The notes under the pieces were generated by a model, which did not search any database, was not told where the DNA came from, and was given only the letters and a program-made list of their open reading frames with translations. From contig DPPH01000272.1 of assembly GCA_003539375.1 (NCBI GenBank), positions 1-34,635 of the forward strand: a DNA stretch of 34,635 nt, written 5' to 3'. Positions 1 through 8,552 of this stretch are shown in pieces (within the stretch, counting starts at the first letter, position 1; the number at the start of each line of letters is the position of its first letter). Position numbers and translations under genes: made by a program. The DNA is from Clostridiales bacterium. GTDB taxonomy: Bacteria > Bacillota > Clostridia > Tissierellales > Dethiosulfatibacteraceae.

Positions 1-975
1 ATCTCTAAACATCTCAGCCTTATCTATATCTTCTTGAGAAGGATTGAAAGCTGGATTATCGTACAAAAATTCTTCAACCTCTTTTGCTGCTTCTGTATGT
101 ACTGTTGAGTACCAAACATAGTCTATATTTCTTAAAGTATTTTCTTTTGAAGTTACAAAGTTAATAAATTTTTCAGCTAATTCTTTATTTTCTGCATCTT
201 TAGGGATACATGCAGCATCAATCCAAATATTGGAACCTTCTTTAGGGACGTAGTAATTCAACTTTTCATTTTCTCCCATAGCTGCTACTGCTTCGCCAGA
301 CCATATCAAGGAGATGGCTGCCTCATCAGCTATCATCATATCTAAAGCTTCATCAACTATATATGCCATTACAAGAGGCTTTTGGTTGATTAAAAGATTT
401 TTTGCTTCTTCTAATTCAGTTTCATTAGTAGTATTGAGAGAGTAACCAAGTTTTTTTAATGCCGCTGCAAAGGAATCTCTTTGGCTGTCCATCATCAAAA
501 TTTGACCAGAATAATTTTCATCCCAAAGCAAGTCCCAGGAATCAGGTGTTCCTTCTACTACTTCTGTGTTGTATACAATTCCTAAAGTACCCCAAAAATA
601 TGGTACAGAATACTCATTTGTAGGATCATATGGTTGGTTTTTAAAGTTTTCATCTATATATTGATAATTAGGTATGTTGTCGAAATTAATCTTGTCCAGC
701 ATATTTTCTGATATCATTCTCTCGATCATATATTCACCGGTTATTATCAAATCATAATCTGTACCACCAGCTTTCACCTTTGTATACATATCTTCAGGAG
801 TAGGGTATTCTTCGTAGTTTATTTTAACTCCGTACTCTTCTTCGAATTCTACTAAAAGATCCTCATCAATATATTGTCCATAATTAAATATGTCTAAAGT
901 TTGTTCCTCTGAACCACTGCATCCTGATAAAACTATAGCTAACAGGATTGTAATAATAATCAAATATTTTTTCAT
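1..975 (-). CDS. potD: Spermidine/putrescine-binding lipoprotein PotD (3' end outside window)
   Basis: Extracellular polyamine-binding component of the PotABCD ABC importer, anchored to the membrane by lipid. The first 325 codons are visible and the C-terminus lies beyond the window start. The N-terminus is a lipoprotein signal: two lysines, a hydrophobic stretch and the lipobox LSGC with the modified Cys at residue 19. The mature part begins with DIFNYGQYID, and the motifs YDLIITGEYMIERM, VPYFWGTLGI and SLIWSGEAVAAM are typical of the PotD/PotF family. The start ATG (975-973) follows GGAGG with good spacing. It lies 11 bases after the potC stop and is last in the operon in this window. Putrescine versus spermidine preference cannot be read from the sequence. 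Family assignment is secure from motifs plus operon context. Confidence 0.93.
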   Translation of the reverse strand, partial: MKKYLIIITILLAIVLSGCSGSEEQTLDIFNYGQYIDEDLLVEFEEEYGVKINYEEYPTPEDMYTKVKAGGTDYDLIITGEYMIERMISENMLDKINFDNIPNYQYIDENFKNQPYDPTNEYSVPYFWGTLGIVYNTEVVEGTPDSWDLLWDENYSGQILMMDSQRDSFAAALKKLGYSLNTTNETELEEAKNLLINQKPLVMAYIVDEALDMMIADEAAISLIWSGEAVAAMGENEKLNYYVPKEGSNIWIDAACIPKDAENKELAEKFINFVTSKENTLRNIDYVWYSTVHTEAAKEVEEFLYDNPAFNPSQEDIDKAEMFRD

Positions 976-986
976 TTTTCCCTCCA

Positions 987-1760
987 TTATTCTTTAGTTG
1001 GTATAGTTGTTCTTTTATTTATGATTAATAGTAATCCTAATACGACTACTAACATAAGGGATGATAAAGCATTTATTGTAGGAGAGATCCCTCTTCTAGC
1101 CATTGAATATATCTCGATAGACAGGTTGGTAACCCCAGAGCCAGTTGTAAAAAAGCTTATTACAAAATCATCAATTGATAGTGTAAAGGCTATTAAAAAG
1201 CCTGTAATAATCCCTGGCTTAATTTGAGGAATTATTATTTTTTTTAGGGTATAGAATGGCGTCGCCCCTAAATCTAATGCCGCTTCAGTTATATTATTAT
1301 CTAATTGTTTCAACTTGGGTAAAACCGATAAAATAACATATGGTATGTCAAAAGTTATATGTGCTAACAGCATACTGCTGAAACCTAATTTAATGTTTGC
1401 AGAAAGAAATAGTATCATCAAAGCTATACCGGTTACAATATCCGGATTTATAATTGGAAGATAATTAATATTCAATAAAAAATTCATTCTGCTGGTTTTC
1501 ATATTATATATTCCTATCGCAGAAACTGTTCCAACAATCGTTGAAATCACAGCTGCTAGTATGGCTATTGTAACTGTATAATAAAGTGCTGTCTTTATAT
1601 CTCTATCTTTAAATAATTCTAGGTACCATTTAAATGTAAATCCACCCCAATTTCCTCGAGATTTTGAGTCGTTAAAAGAATATACGACAAGAACTGTAAT
1701 AGGAGCATATAAAAACAGAAAAACTAAAGCAAGATACAGTTTTGAAATTTTATTTTTCAT
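987..1760 (-). CDS. potC: Spermidine/putrescine ABC transporter permease PotC
   Basis: Second membrane subunit of the polyamine importer, 257 residues, the usual PotC length. It has about six hydrophobic segments and, at about residues 159-183, the EAA loop (EAALDLGATPFYTLKKIIIP) that docks on the PotA ATPase. The sequence after it, FLIAFTLSIDDFVISFF, is a PotC hallmark. Its ATG overlaps the potB stop as ATGA, so the two are probably translationally coupled. It is followed 11 bases later by potD. No anomalies seen. Confidence 0.95.
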   Translation of the reverse strand: MKNKISKLYLALVFLFLYAPITVLVVYSFNDSKSRGNWGGFTFKWYLELFKDRDIKTALYYTVTIAILAAVISTIVGTVSAIGIYNMKTSRMNFLLNINYLPIINPDIVTGIALMILFLSANIKLGFSSMLLAHITFDIPYVILSVLPKLKQLDNNITEAALDLGATPFYTLKKIIIPQIKPGIITGFLIAFTLSIDDFVISFFTTGSGVTNLSIEIYSMARRGISPTINALSSLMLVVVLGLLLIINKRTTIPTKE

Positions 1761-2596
1761 ATACTAACCCCGCTTTCTTTATCAATTTTCAAGATATTCA
1801 GAATTTTTATTGAGATAAAAATAATAATTAAAATAATCATTGAAAGAGCTGCTCCAAAATTCCAATCTCTAGTTACTAGGAAGAGCTTTTCGATTAGATT
1901 ACCTATTAAAACATTTTTTCCGCCACCTAATAATCTTGGGATTACAAAGGTGCTTACTGCAGGCATGAAAACCATTACGATACCCGATATAACGCCAGGT
2001 AAACTTAAAGGAAAAATAACTCTTTTAAAAATTGTAAAACCATCGGCACCTAAATCATCAGCAGCTTCTATTAGACTTCTATCCATTTTATTCAATGCAG
2101 TATAAATTGGAAAAACCATAAATGGTAGAAAGTTGTATACCATTCCTAATATTACTGCCTTATTATTGTATAAAAGATTTACATTAGGTAAATTCAGTAA
2201 ATTTAAAAAGCTGTTAATGAGACCGGTATTTCCTAATATAGTCATCCAAGCATAAGTTCTAAGGAGCATATTCATCCACATAGGTAGTATGAATAGAAGA
2301 ATCATAAGTCCCTTGTGTTTATCCTTTGCTCTGGTAAGGAGATATGCTACTGGGTAGCCTACTATTAAACAAATACCAGTAGATAATGCTGCTATACTTA
2401 TAGATCGTATTAAAACATTTACATAAATTGGGTCAAAAAATTTACCGAAATTTTCAAAAGTAAAAGTTATTGTTTTAATGTCATTTGGATTTCTTAAAGT
2501 AATACTATATAAAAAAATTAAAAACAAAGGAAACAATATGAATACTAGCATCCAGATAGAATAAGGGTATGCTAAATATCTACTTTTACTATTCAT
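1757..2596 (-). CDS. potB: Spermidine/putrescine ABC transporter permease PotB
   Basis: First membrane subunit of the polyamine importer, 279 residues. It begins with a cytoplasmic stretch and a membrane segment (about 13-31), and has the EAA loop at about residues 177-200 (EAADDLGADGFTIFKRVIFP). The stretch FMPAVSTFVIPRLLGGG is characteristic of PotB. Its start overlaps the end of potA by 8 bases and its stop overlaps the potC start by 4, so potA-potB-potC are tightly coupled. A GGGAG motif within the end of potA serves as ribosome binding site. Confidence 0.95.
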   Translation of the reverse strand: MNSKSRYLAYPYSIWMLVFILFPLFLIFLYSITLRNPNDIKTITFTFENFGKFFDPIYVNVLIRSISIAALSTGICLIVGYPVAYLLTRAKDKHKGLMILLFILPMWMNMLLRTYAWMTILGNTGLINSFLNLLNLPNVNLLYNNKAVILGMVYNFLPFMVFPIYTALNKMDRSLIEAADDLGADGFTIFKRVIFPLSLPGVISGIVMVFMPAVSTFVIPRLLGGGKNVLIGNLIEKLFLVTRDWNFGAALSMIILIIIFISIKILNILKIDKESGVSI

Positions 2597-3635
2597 AATG
2601 CATCTCCCTCATAACATGAAGGTCATCTGGATTAAAATCTAATCCAACATAATTACCTATTTTACTAGACTTAGTACTTTGAATTAAAAATTCAAAATTT
2701 TTAGCTAGTACATTTATCTCATAGTGAACTCCCTTAAAAACAACAGATTTTACTTCACCATTAATTAAGCCAGAATCTTTTTTAACAATATCAATATCTT
2801 CTGGTCGTATTACAATATGAACATTTTCCATCTTTTTAAATCCGTAATCAACACACTCAAAAGTTTTGCCGAGAAAACTAACTTGATAATCATCTTTCAT
2901 AACTCCTGATATTATATTACTTTCACCTATAAAATCTGCTACAAAAGAATTTATTGGTTCATTGTAAATGTTTATTGGTGAACCTACCTGCTGGATACTA
3001 CCAGATTTCATTACTATAATCCTATCAGACATGGTTAGAGCTTCTTCCTGATCGTGAGTAACATATATAAAGGTTATTCCTAATGATTTTTGTATATTTT
3101 TAAGTTCTACCTGCATATCCTTTCTAAGTTTAAGATCGAGAGCCCCTAAAGGTTCATCTAAAAGTAAAACCTTGGGTTCATTAACTAAAGCTCTTGCTAT
3201 AGCAATACGCTGCTGTTGACCTCCTGATAAGGAATCTATATCTCGTTTTTCAAAATTTTCTAATCCTACTAGTTTCAAAATTCTTCTAACTTTATTTTCT
3301 ATAATTTCATCTTTTAGCCTTTTTATTTTTAAGCCAAAAGCAATGTTTTCATAAACATTCATATGAGGGAAAAGTGCATAATTTTGAAAAACCGTATTTA
3401 TTTGTCTTTTATAGGGAGGGAGATGATTTATCTCTTTACCTTCAAATAAAACCTTTCCTTCGTTTGCTGTTTCAAATCCTCCAATAATCCTAAGGGTAGT
3501 AGTTTTACCACATCCGCTTGGTCCAAGGAGGGTTACGAATTCATTTTTGTATACATTAAAACTTATTTCATTTAATACTTTTACATCATCATATTTTTTA
3601 ACAATATTGCTTATTTCGATAATTGATTCTTTCAT
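2589..3635 (-). CDS. potA: Spermidine/putrescine ABC transporter ATP-binding protein PotA
   Basis: ATPase that powers polyamine import, 348 residues. Visible motifs are Walker A GPSGCGKTT (38-46), Q-loop VFQNYALFPHM (82-92), ABC signature LSGGQQQR (136-143), Walker B VLLLDEP (156-162, Asp160) and the switch His in YVTHDQEEALTMSDRI. The C-terminal third (about 235-348) is the TOBE-type regulatory domain, with IVIRPEDI. The ribosome binding site AGGAGG overlaps the stop region of the upstream regulator gene, only 9 bases away, so both are on one transcript. It belongs to the MalK/PotA subfamily; the potBCD neighbours settle the substrate class. Confidence 0.95.
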   Translation of the reverse strand: MKESIIEISNIVKKYDDVKVLNEISFNVYKNEFVTLLGPSGCGKTTTLRIIGGFETANEGKVLFEGKEINHLPPYKRQINTVFQNYALFPHMNVYENIAFGLKIKRLKDEIIENKVRRILKLVGLENFEKRDIDSLSGGQQQRIAIARALVNEPKVLLLDEPLGALDLKLRKDMQVELKNIQKSLGITFIYVTHDQEEALTMSDRIIVMKSGSIQQVGSPINIYNEPINSFVADFIGESNIISGVMKDDYQVSFLGKTFECVDYGFKKMENVHIVIRPEDIDIVKKDSGLINGEVKSVVFKGVHYEINVLAKNFEFLIQSTKSSKIGNYVGLDFNPDDLHVMREMHYE

Positions 3636-3644
3636 TCAATCCTC

Positions 3645-4181
3645 CTAAAAGTATGGTGGTGAGCTTATCCACAGTAAATGAGCCTCTTTTTTTCCATTGT
3701 TCTCTATATAGTGATCTTTGTTACAAGGGTAATAAAAACTCTGTCCTTTTTTTAATTTGTATTTTTTGCCATCGTAGTTTAAAGTAACTATCCCTTTAAG
3801 TACATACCCAAACTCTTCACCATTATGAGGGCTATCTATTTTTGTCTTATTACCGGGACTTAATTCTATTAATATTGGTTCCATAGAATATTTTTGTGAA
3901 TTAGAAATCAACCAGTTGATTTTATAACCCTCCTCAAAATTCTTTTGAAAATAATCTTCTTGTCTATATACTATTTTGTCCTCTTCTTCTCCACTAAAAA
4001 AATTATTTAAATCTGTACCTAAACAATCAAGTATATCTATAAGTGTAGAAATAGACGGTGAAGTAAGGTTTCTCTCTATTTGAGAAATATATCCTTTGGT
4101 TAATTCACATCTGTCTGCAAGTTCTTCTTGGGTCAATCCATTTTTAAATCTTAAATCTTTAATATTTTTTCCTATATCCAT
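3645..4181 (-). CDS. XRE-family HTH regulator with C-terminal cupin domain, probable regulator of the pot operon
   Basis: A 178-residue regulator of the HTH_3 plus cupin architecture seen in PuuR-like proteins. The helix-turn-helix covers about residues 6-60 (LTQEELADRCELTKGYISQIERN). The cupin covers about 100-174, with PHNGEEFGYVLKG and HYIENNG giving possible metal or ligand-binding His119 and His157. It is the first gene of the pot operon, so it is probably autoregulated and senses polyamines or a metabolite; that is inference. Its ATG follows GGGGTG. The inverted repeats between its promoter and start are candidate operators. Activator or repressor cannot be decided from sequence. Confidence 0.88.
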   Translation of the reverse strand: MDIGKNIKDLRFKNGLTQEELADRCELTKGYISQIERNLTSPSISTLIDILDCLGTDLNNFFSGEEEDKIVYRQEDYFQKNFEEGYKINWLISNSQKYSMEPILIELSPGNKTKIDSPHNGEEFGYVLKGIVTLNYDGKKYKLKKGQSFYYPCNKDHYIENNGKKEAHLLWISSPPYF

Positions 4182-4196
4182 AAGGCACCCCTTTTT

Positions 4197-4223
4197 TAAA
4201 CATAAAGTTTATAAATACTAAAC
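4197..4223 (-). promoter_or_regulatory. Candidate operator of the pot operon regulator
   Basis: Three copies of a five-base element in alternating orientation: TAAAC (4197-4201), GTTTA (4207-4211) and TAAAC (4219-4223). The outer pair forms GTTTA-N7-TAAAC. They lie just downstream of the expected transcription start (about 4227) of the minus-strand operon, where a bound repressor would block transcription. The region is very AT-rich, so chance palindromes are likely. Confidence 0.35.
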
Positions 4224-4233
4224 AAGCAATGTA

Positions 4234-4262
4234 ATTATATAAATATAAATTCCTATTGTCAA
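4234..4262 (-). promoter_or_regulatory. Consensus sigma-A promoter for the XRE-potABCD operon
   Basis: Read on the minus strand: perfect -35 TTGACA (4262-4257), a 17-base spacer, and perfect -10 TATAAT (4239-4234). The start would be near 4227, giving a leader of about 45 bases before the regulator ATG. An exact consensus promoter usually means a strong promoter held down by a repressor. Confidence 0.85.
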
Positions 4263-4268
4263 TATAAA

Positions 4269-4297
4269 TTGAATTTAATTTCAAAATAATATAAAAT
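4269..4297 (+). promoter_or_regulatory. Candidate promoter for the two-component operon
   Basis: TTGAAT (4269-4274), a 17-base spacer and TAAAAT (4292-4297), about 30 bases before the response regulator ATG. An overlapping TATAAA at 4290 would give a 15-base spacer. It is arranged back to back with the pot promoter; the -35 boxes are 6 bases apart, so the two may interfere. Confidence 0.55.
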
Positions 4298-4325
4298 TAA
4301 TTAACGAATAAAAAGTGGTGATGAA

Positions 4326-5024
4326 ATGAAAAAAATTTTAGTAATAGAAGATGAAGAAAAAGTTTTAGAAATAGTAAAAAACTATTTAAATAAAGAAGGT
4401 TTTGATCCCATTGTATCTTCTAAAGGAATAGAAGGTCTTGATATGTTTTTTGAATACAGTCCTGATCTTGTGGTTTTAGATTTAATGCTGCCGGACATGA
4501 CGGGAGAGGAGATATGCAAAAAAATAAAAAGTGAAAGTGATACTCCTGTAATTATGTTGACAGCTAAAAGTACAGTAGATGAGAGAATAAAAGGTTTATC
4601 CTTAGGAGCAGATGATTATCTAATTAAACCCTTTAGTCCAAGAGAATTAATGATGAGAATAAAGGTTATCTTAAAACGTTACGGTAGCAGCAACAGTTTG
4701 GAAGATAGTTTATCTTTCAATAATAGGGATTTAGTTATTGATAAAAAAGGAAAGATAGTATTTAAAGAGAATATGGAAATAAGCTTAACTCCTGCAGAAT
4801 ATAAACTTTTATCTTACATGGCTGAAAACAAAAACATTAATTTATCAAGAAATATTATAATACAAAAAGTATTTGGCATAGAATACGATGGCTATGATAG
4901 AACGATAGATGCCCATATAAAAAATATAAGAAAGAAAATTGAAAAGGATCCTAAGAATCCTATTTATATAATTACGGTTTTCGGATTAGGATATAGATTT
5001 GAAGGAGAATTGGACAAACAATGA
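4326..5024 (+). CDS. OmpR/PhoB-family response regulator
   Basis: A 232-residue two-component response regulator. The receiver domain (about 1-118) has the acidic pair Glu8/Asp9, the phosphoacceptor Asp52 in VVLDLMLPDMTG, Thr79 in MLTAKS and Lys101 in LIKPF. The C-terminal winged helix (about 130-228) has SLTPAEYKLLSYMAEN and RTIDAHIKNIRKKIE, the DNA-recognition region, ending FGLGYRFEG. The start at 4326 was chosen over the out-of-frame ATG at 4321; GGTG at 4317-4320 is the likely binding site. Its stop overlaps the kinase start by 4 bases, so they are a cognate pair. The regulon cannot be named from sequence. Confidence 0.93.
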   Translation: MKKILVIEDEEKVLEIVKNYLNKEGFDPIVSSKGIEGLDMFFEYSPDLVVLDLMLPDMTGEEICKKIKSESDTPVIMLTAKSTVDERIKGLSLGADDYLIKPFSPRELMMRIKVILKRYGSSNSLEDSLSFNNRDLVIDKKGKIVFKENMEISLTPAEYKLLSYMAENKNINLSRNIIIQKVFGIEYDGYDRTIDAHIKNIRKKIEKDPKNPIYIITVFGLGYRFEGELDKQ

Positions 5025-6394
5025 AAATAGGTAAAAAAATATTTATATATTTCTCTTTACTAGCGCTAATATTAATTATTCTTTTTTTTACAACTTCAAG
5101 ATACGTATTTAATCAATCTTTTGAACGATATAAAATTAATTCTGTTGAAAATGAAGATAAAGAATATATTAACCTAGTGGAAGACATATATATACAAAAT
5201 AATGGTGCAATTAACAACGAAGACTTAAAATTAATACAAAATTCTTTAAAGGACAGAGTTGAGTTAAAGTTTACCGACGGTGACGGAAATTTACTTTGGG
5301 AAATTAACATGAGATCTTCCGGGGGAACTATGGGAATGGGTCATGGCAGAGGACAATCTGAAAATATTAGTTACACAACTTATGATATAAGAGACAATGG
5401 TGATTTTTATGGGATACTGAATATAGGAAGATTTGGAAGATATAATTTATCTCAAGAAGATTTAGATTTTCAAGAGAGTTTAAATAATGGAATACTAATA
5501 ATTACCCTTATATCAATTGTAATCACTCTATTAATAAGCATATTTTTTTCTAAAGAGCTATCAAAGCCAATTCATAAAATAAAAGATTCTGCAGAAAAAA
5601 TTAGGGATGGAAAAGGAAATTGGGAAATTAAGGAAAAAACAAATACTTATGAGCTAGATGAACTTTTAAAAACGGTTAATTCTTTAGGTAAAACTCTGGA
5701 AGCCCAAGAAAATTTAAGACTAAGATTAACTTCAGATGTCTCTCATGAATTAAGAACACCGTTAAATATAATGCAAAATCAAATTGAGGCTATGCAGGAT
5801 GGAATTATAGAGATAAGTGAAGATAGGCTAGAAGAAATTAGACAAGAAATACTAAGACTTTCAAACCTATCCAAAGATCTAGAAAAACTTACAGATATTT
5901 CTAATTACGATTTAAAGTTAAACTTAACAGATACAAATATTGGAGAGTTTATAAAAAAAGAACTTAACTCATTTAAAAACTCTTATAATAAAAAGGATAT
6001 TCAAATAGAGTATAAAAATCTTCTGAATAGAGATGTTACCATCCCTATTGATAGGGGAAAATTCAAACAAGTTCTATTAAACCTATTTTCAAATGCAGAA
6101 AAATATAGTGATAAAAATGTACATATAAAGGTTGTTTTAGAAAAGGACCCTAAAAATATTATAATTAGAGTGATAGACAGAGGTATTGGGATACCGGAAT
6201 CATCAAAAGACTATATATTTGAAAGGTTTTACCGTGAAGAAATGTCTAGAAACAGAAAAACAGGTGGAGCAGGCTTAGGCTTATCCATAGTAAAAGGCAT
6301 AGTTGAAGCACACAATGGAAAAATATATTTAAATACATCTAATGTTGAGGAAACTGAATTTACAATAAAACTACCGGTTTCAGACTTGTTGTAA
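5021..6394 (+). CDS. Membrane sensor histidine kinase
   Basis: A 457-residue sensor kinase partnered with the preceding response regulator. Domains in order: membrane segment 1 (about 7-25); an extracytoplasmic sensor (about 26-155); membrane segment 2 (about 157-176); HAMP (about 177-230); HisKA with phosphoacceptor His242 in SHELRTPL; and HATPase_c (about 340-455) with the N box LFSNAEKYSD, the G1 box DRGIGIP and the G2 box GGAGLGLSI. The sensor domain contains a Met/Gly/His-rich patch at about residues 101-111 (GGTMGMGHGRG) that could bind a metal; that is speculation. No terminator follows the gene; the next promoter is immediately downstream. Confidence 0.93.
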   Translation: MKIGKKIFIYFSLLALILIILFFTTSRYVFNQSFERYKINSVENEDKEYINLVEDIYIQNNGAINNEDLKLIQNSLKDRVELKFTDGDGNLLWEINMRSSGGTMGMGHGRGQSENISYTTYDIRDNGDFYGILNIGRFGRYNLSQEDLDFQESLNNGILIITLISIVITLLISIFFSKELSKPIHKIKDSAEKIRDGKGNWEIKEKTNTYELDELLKTVNSLGKTLEAQENLRLRLTSDVSHELRTPLNIMQNQIEAMQDGIIEISEDRLEEIRQEILRLSNLSKDLEKLTDISNYDLKLNLTDTNIGEFIKKELNSFKNSYNKKDIQIEYKNLLNRDVTIPIDRGKFKQVLLNLFSNAEKYSDKNVHIKVVLEKDPKNIIIRVIDRGIGIPESSKDYIFERFYREEMSRNRKTGGAGLGLSIVKGIVEAHNGKIYLNTSNVEETEFTIKLPVSDLL

Positions 6395-6417
6395 TTAGAG
6401 CCTTTTTTTGATATAAT
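6389..6417 (+). promoter_or_regulatory. Extended -10 promoter for the flippase-trpS transcript
   Basis: TTGTAA (6389-6394), a 17-base spacer and TATAAT (6412-6417) preceded by TG plus one base (6409-6411). The -35 box overlaps the stop codon of the kinase gene. The expected start near 6424 leaves too little leader for an ATG at 6432, supporting translation from 6441. Confidence 0.7.
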
Positions 6418-6440
6418 TTTCTGAGTTTGGGATGATTAAA

Positions 6441-7451
6441 ATGAACAAAAAAATAATAAATATTATAATCATACTGATTCTTAGTATAATAACTATCAAT
6501 ATTCTAATAGGAGCATATACGACAGAAGATTTAAATAGACTCAAAAATAATTTAGAAAAATATTATATTATACTGGCTTTAGTTTTTATGGTTTTAAATT
6601 GGATTAGTGAAGGAATTATAATGAAGCTTTTTGCTAATTCAGTAGAAATGAAAATCAGTTTTTTGAAATCTATGAAATACTGTCTCATAGGAAGATATTA
6701 CAACTTGATTACACCATTCTACTCTGGTGGCCAACCAGCTAAAGCATACTTAATGACAAGAGATGGCTACGACATAAGTAAAACTACTTCATTGCTTTTT
6801 TACAAATTTATAGTCTATCAAGTGGTATTAGCCCTATACTCACTGTTTATGATTCTTATAAACATAAGGTTAATACTTGGGAAACTAAAACCTGCAATAC
6901 CCTTAGTAGCTGTAGGATTAATGTTAAATATTGGCTTGATAATACTTATCTCTATTTTATTCTTAAATAAAAATGTATTTGAAAAAATGATTTTTTGGGG
7001 AATAAACCTTGCATATAGATTGAAAGTAGTTAAAGATTTAGATAGGGTAAATAAAAAAGCAAGAGATTACTTTGAGGGATACTATGATTCTTTAAGGGTA
7101 ATGTGGGATAATAAACCTTTGTTTTTACAGACGGCATTTTTTTCTTTTTTACAGATGACTGCATACTATGCTATCACCTATATGGTTTATAGAAGTGTGG
7201 GTCTAAATGAAGCAACCCCGCTCCAGATAATGTCAATGCAGGCGATATTAAATATGTCAGTTGTTTTTATACCTACGCCAGGAACTGCTGGTGCTGCAGA
7301 AGGAGGGTTTTATTTACTGTTCAGACATTATTTTAAAGGAGGCATACTTCCTTTTGCAATACTTACCTGGAGATTGATAGTATACTACTTAAACATCTTT
7401 ATTAGTGGAATAATTGTACTTTATGATTACATCATTGAAAAATTCAAATAA
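6441..7451 (+). CDS. Flippase-like integral membrane protein (UPF0104 / LPG_synthase_TM family)
   Basis: A 336-residue polytopic membrane protein with about eight hydrophobic segments. It matches the LPG_synthase_TM/AglD2 (TIGR00374-like) family: GRYYNLITPFYSGGQPAKAYLM in the N-terminal half (about 70-95) and FIPTPGTAGAAEGGF near the C-terminus. Relatives include the membrane half of lysyl-phosphatidylglycerol synthase (MprF), but the catalytic aminoacyl-transferase domain is absent, so a lipid flippase or glycolipid role is more likely; the substrate is unknown. I prefer the ATG at 6441 over 6432 because GGGATGAT (6429-6436) is better placed for it and the promoter start is at about 6424. 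trpS follows 18 bases after the stop. Confidence 0.82.
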   Translation: MNKKIINIIIILILSIITINILIGAYTTEDLNRLKNNLEKYYIILALVFMVLNWISEGIIMKLFANSVEMKISFLKSMKYCLIGRYYNLITPFYSGGQPAKAYLMTRDGYDISKTTSLLFYKFIVYQVVLALYSLFMILINIRLILGKLKPAIPLVAVGLMLNIGLIILISILFLNKNVFEKMIFWGINLAYRLKVVKDLDRVNKKARDYFEGYYDSLRVMWDNKPLFLQTAFFSFLQMTAYYAITYMVYRSVGLNEATPLQIMSMQAILNMSVVFIPTPGTAGAAEGGFYLLFRHYFKGGILPFAILTWRLIVYYLNIFISGIIVLYDYIIEKFK

Positions 7452-7469
7452 ATAATTGGAGGTCAAAAT

Positions 7470-8465
7470 ATGACGGATAAAAAAATAATTTTTAGCGGTA
7501 TTCAACCATCAGGTTCCCTTACTTTAGGAAATTATATAGGAGCCCTAAAAAATTGGGTGTCACTACAAGAAGAATATGATAGCTACTACTGTATAGTAGA
7601 CATGCATGCTATAACAGTACCAAAAGAGCCTAAGGATTTAAGAAAGAATACCTTGGAAGTTTTAGCAAATTATATTTCAGCGGGATTAGACCCAGAAAAA
7701 AATACTCTCTTTATACAATCTCATGTACCAGAACATGCGGAGCTTAGCTGGGTATTAAATTGCTATACATACTTCGGCGAATTAAGTAGAATGACACAAT
7801 TTAAAGATAAATCTAAAAAAAATTCATCTAATATAAATGCTGGTTTATTTGACTATCCGGTTTTAATGGCTTCAGATATTTTACTATACCAAACAGACCT
7901 AGTTCCAGTAGGAGAAGATCAACGACAGCATCTTGAATTAAGCAGAGATATAGCCGAAAGATTTAACAATAGGTACAGTCCTACATTTAAAGTTCCTGAA
8001 CCTTATATATCTAAAGTTGGTGCTAAAATAATGAGCTTGCAGGACCCTGAAAGCAAGATGTCAAAATCTGACGATAATGAAAATGGATATATTTTACTAA
8101 ACGATTCTCCAGATAAAATAATGAAAAAGTTTAAAAGAGCCGTTACTGACTCTGTAGGGGAAATTAATTATACTGATGACCAACCTGGAATTAAGAACAT
8201 GATAACAATATATTCAAAATTAACAGATAAATCTGTTGATGATATACTTCAGGATTATAGTGGTAAAGGATATGCCGAACTAAAAGAAGACACAGCTGAA
8301 GTTGTAATTGAAAGTTTGAGACATATAAGAGAAGAATCTGAAAAATTAGTAAAAGATAAAACATATTTAGAAAAAATATATAGAGAAGGTGCGGAAAAAG
8401 CAAGATACTCTGCAATGAAGACTTTAAGAAAAGTCCACAAAAAAATTGGTTTTATACCTAGATAA
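7470..8465 (+). CDS. trpS: Tryptophanyl-tRNA synthetase
   Basis: Class I aminoacyl-tRNA synthetase charging tRNA-Trp in the cytoplasm, 331 residues, the normal bacterial length. The HIGH-equivalent motif lies in QPSGSLTLGNYIGAL (about 12-26, TLGN at 18-21). FDYPVLMASDILLY and VPVGEDQRQHLEL are the Trp-binding and dimer-interface motifs, and KMSKS is at residues 196-200. GGAGGT precedes the ATG. No T-box leader is present before it, unlike valS downstream; it appears to be transcribed with the flippase-like gene. Confidence 0.97.
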   Translation: MTDKKIIFSGIQPSGSLTLGNYIGALKNWVSLQEEYDSYYCIVDMHAITVPKEPKDLRKNTLEVLANYISAGLDPEKNTLFIQSHVPEHAELSWVLNCYTYFGELSRMTQFKDKSKKNSSNINAGLFDYPVLMASDILLYQTDLVPVGEDQRQHLELSRDIAERFNNRYSPTFKVPEPYISKVGAKIMSLQDPESKMSKSDDNENGYILLNDSPDKIMKKFKRAVTDSVGEINYTDDQPGIKNMITIYSKLTDKSVDDILQDYSGKGYAELKEDTAEVVIESLRHIREESEKLVKDKTYLEKIYREGAEKARYSAMKTLRKVHKKIGFIPR

Positions 8466-8484
8466 AAAACACTTGAATTATATG

Positions 8485-8546
8485 ATACTTCCAAAGTAGA
8501 CAGTCTGACTACTAAAGTAGGCTATTTATTTGGAAGTATTTTTTAT
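8485..8546 (+). terminator. Branched rho-independent terminator after trpS
   Basis: An 11-base-pair stem pairs 8485-8495 (ATACTTCCAAA) with 8529-8539 (TTTGGAAGTAT), followed by a T-rich tract. The 33-base apical region holds a second small stem, AGTAG with CTACT, so the structure is branched rather than a simple hairpin. Confidence 0.82.
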
Positions 8547-8552
8547 TTATCA

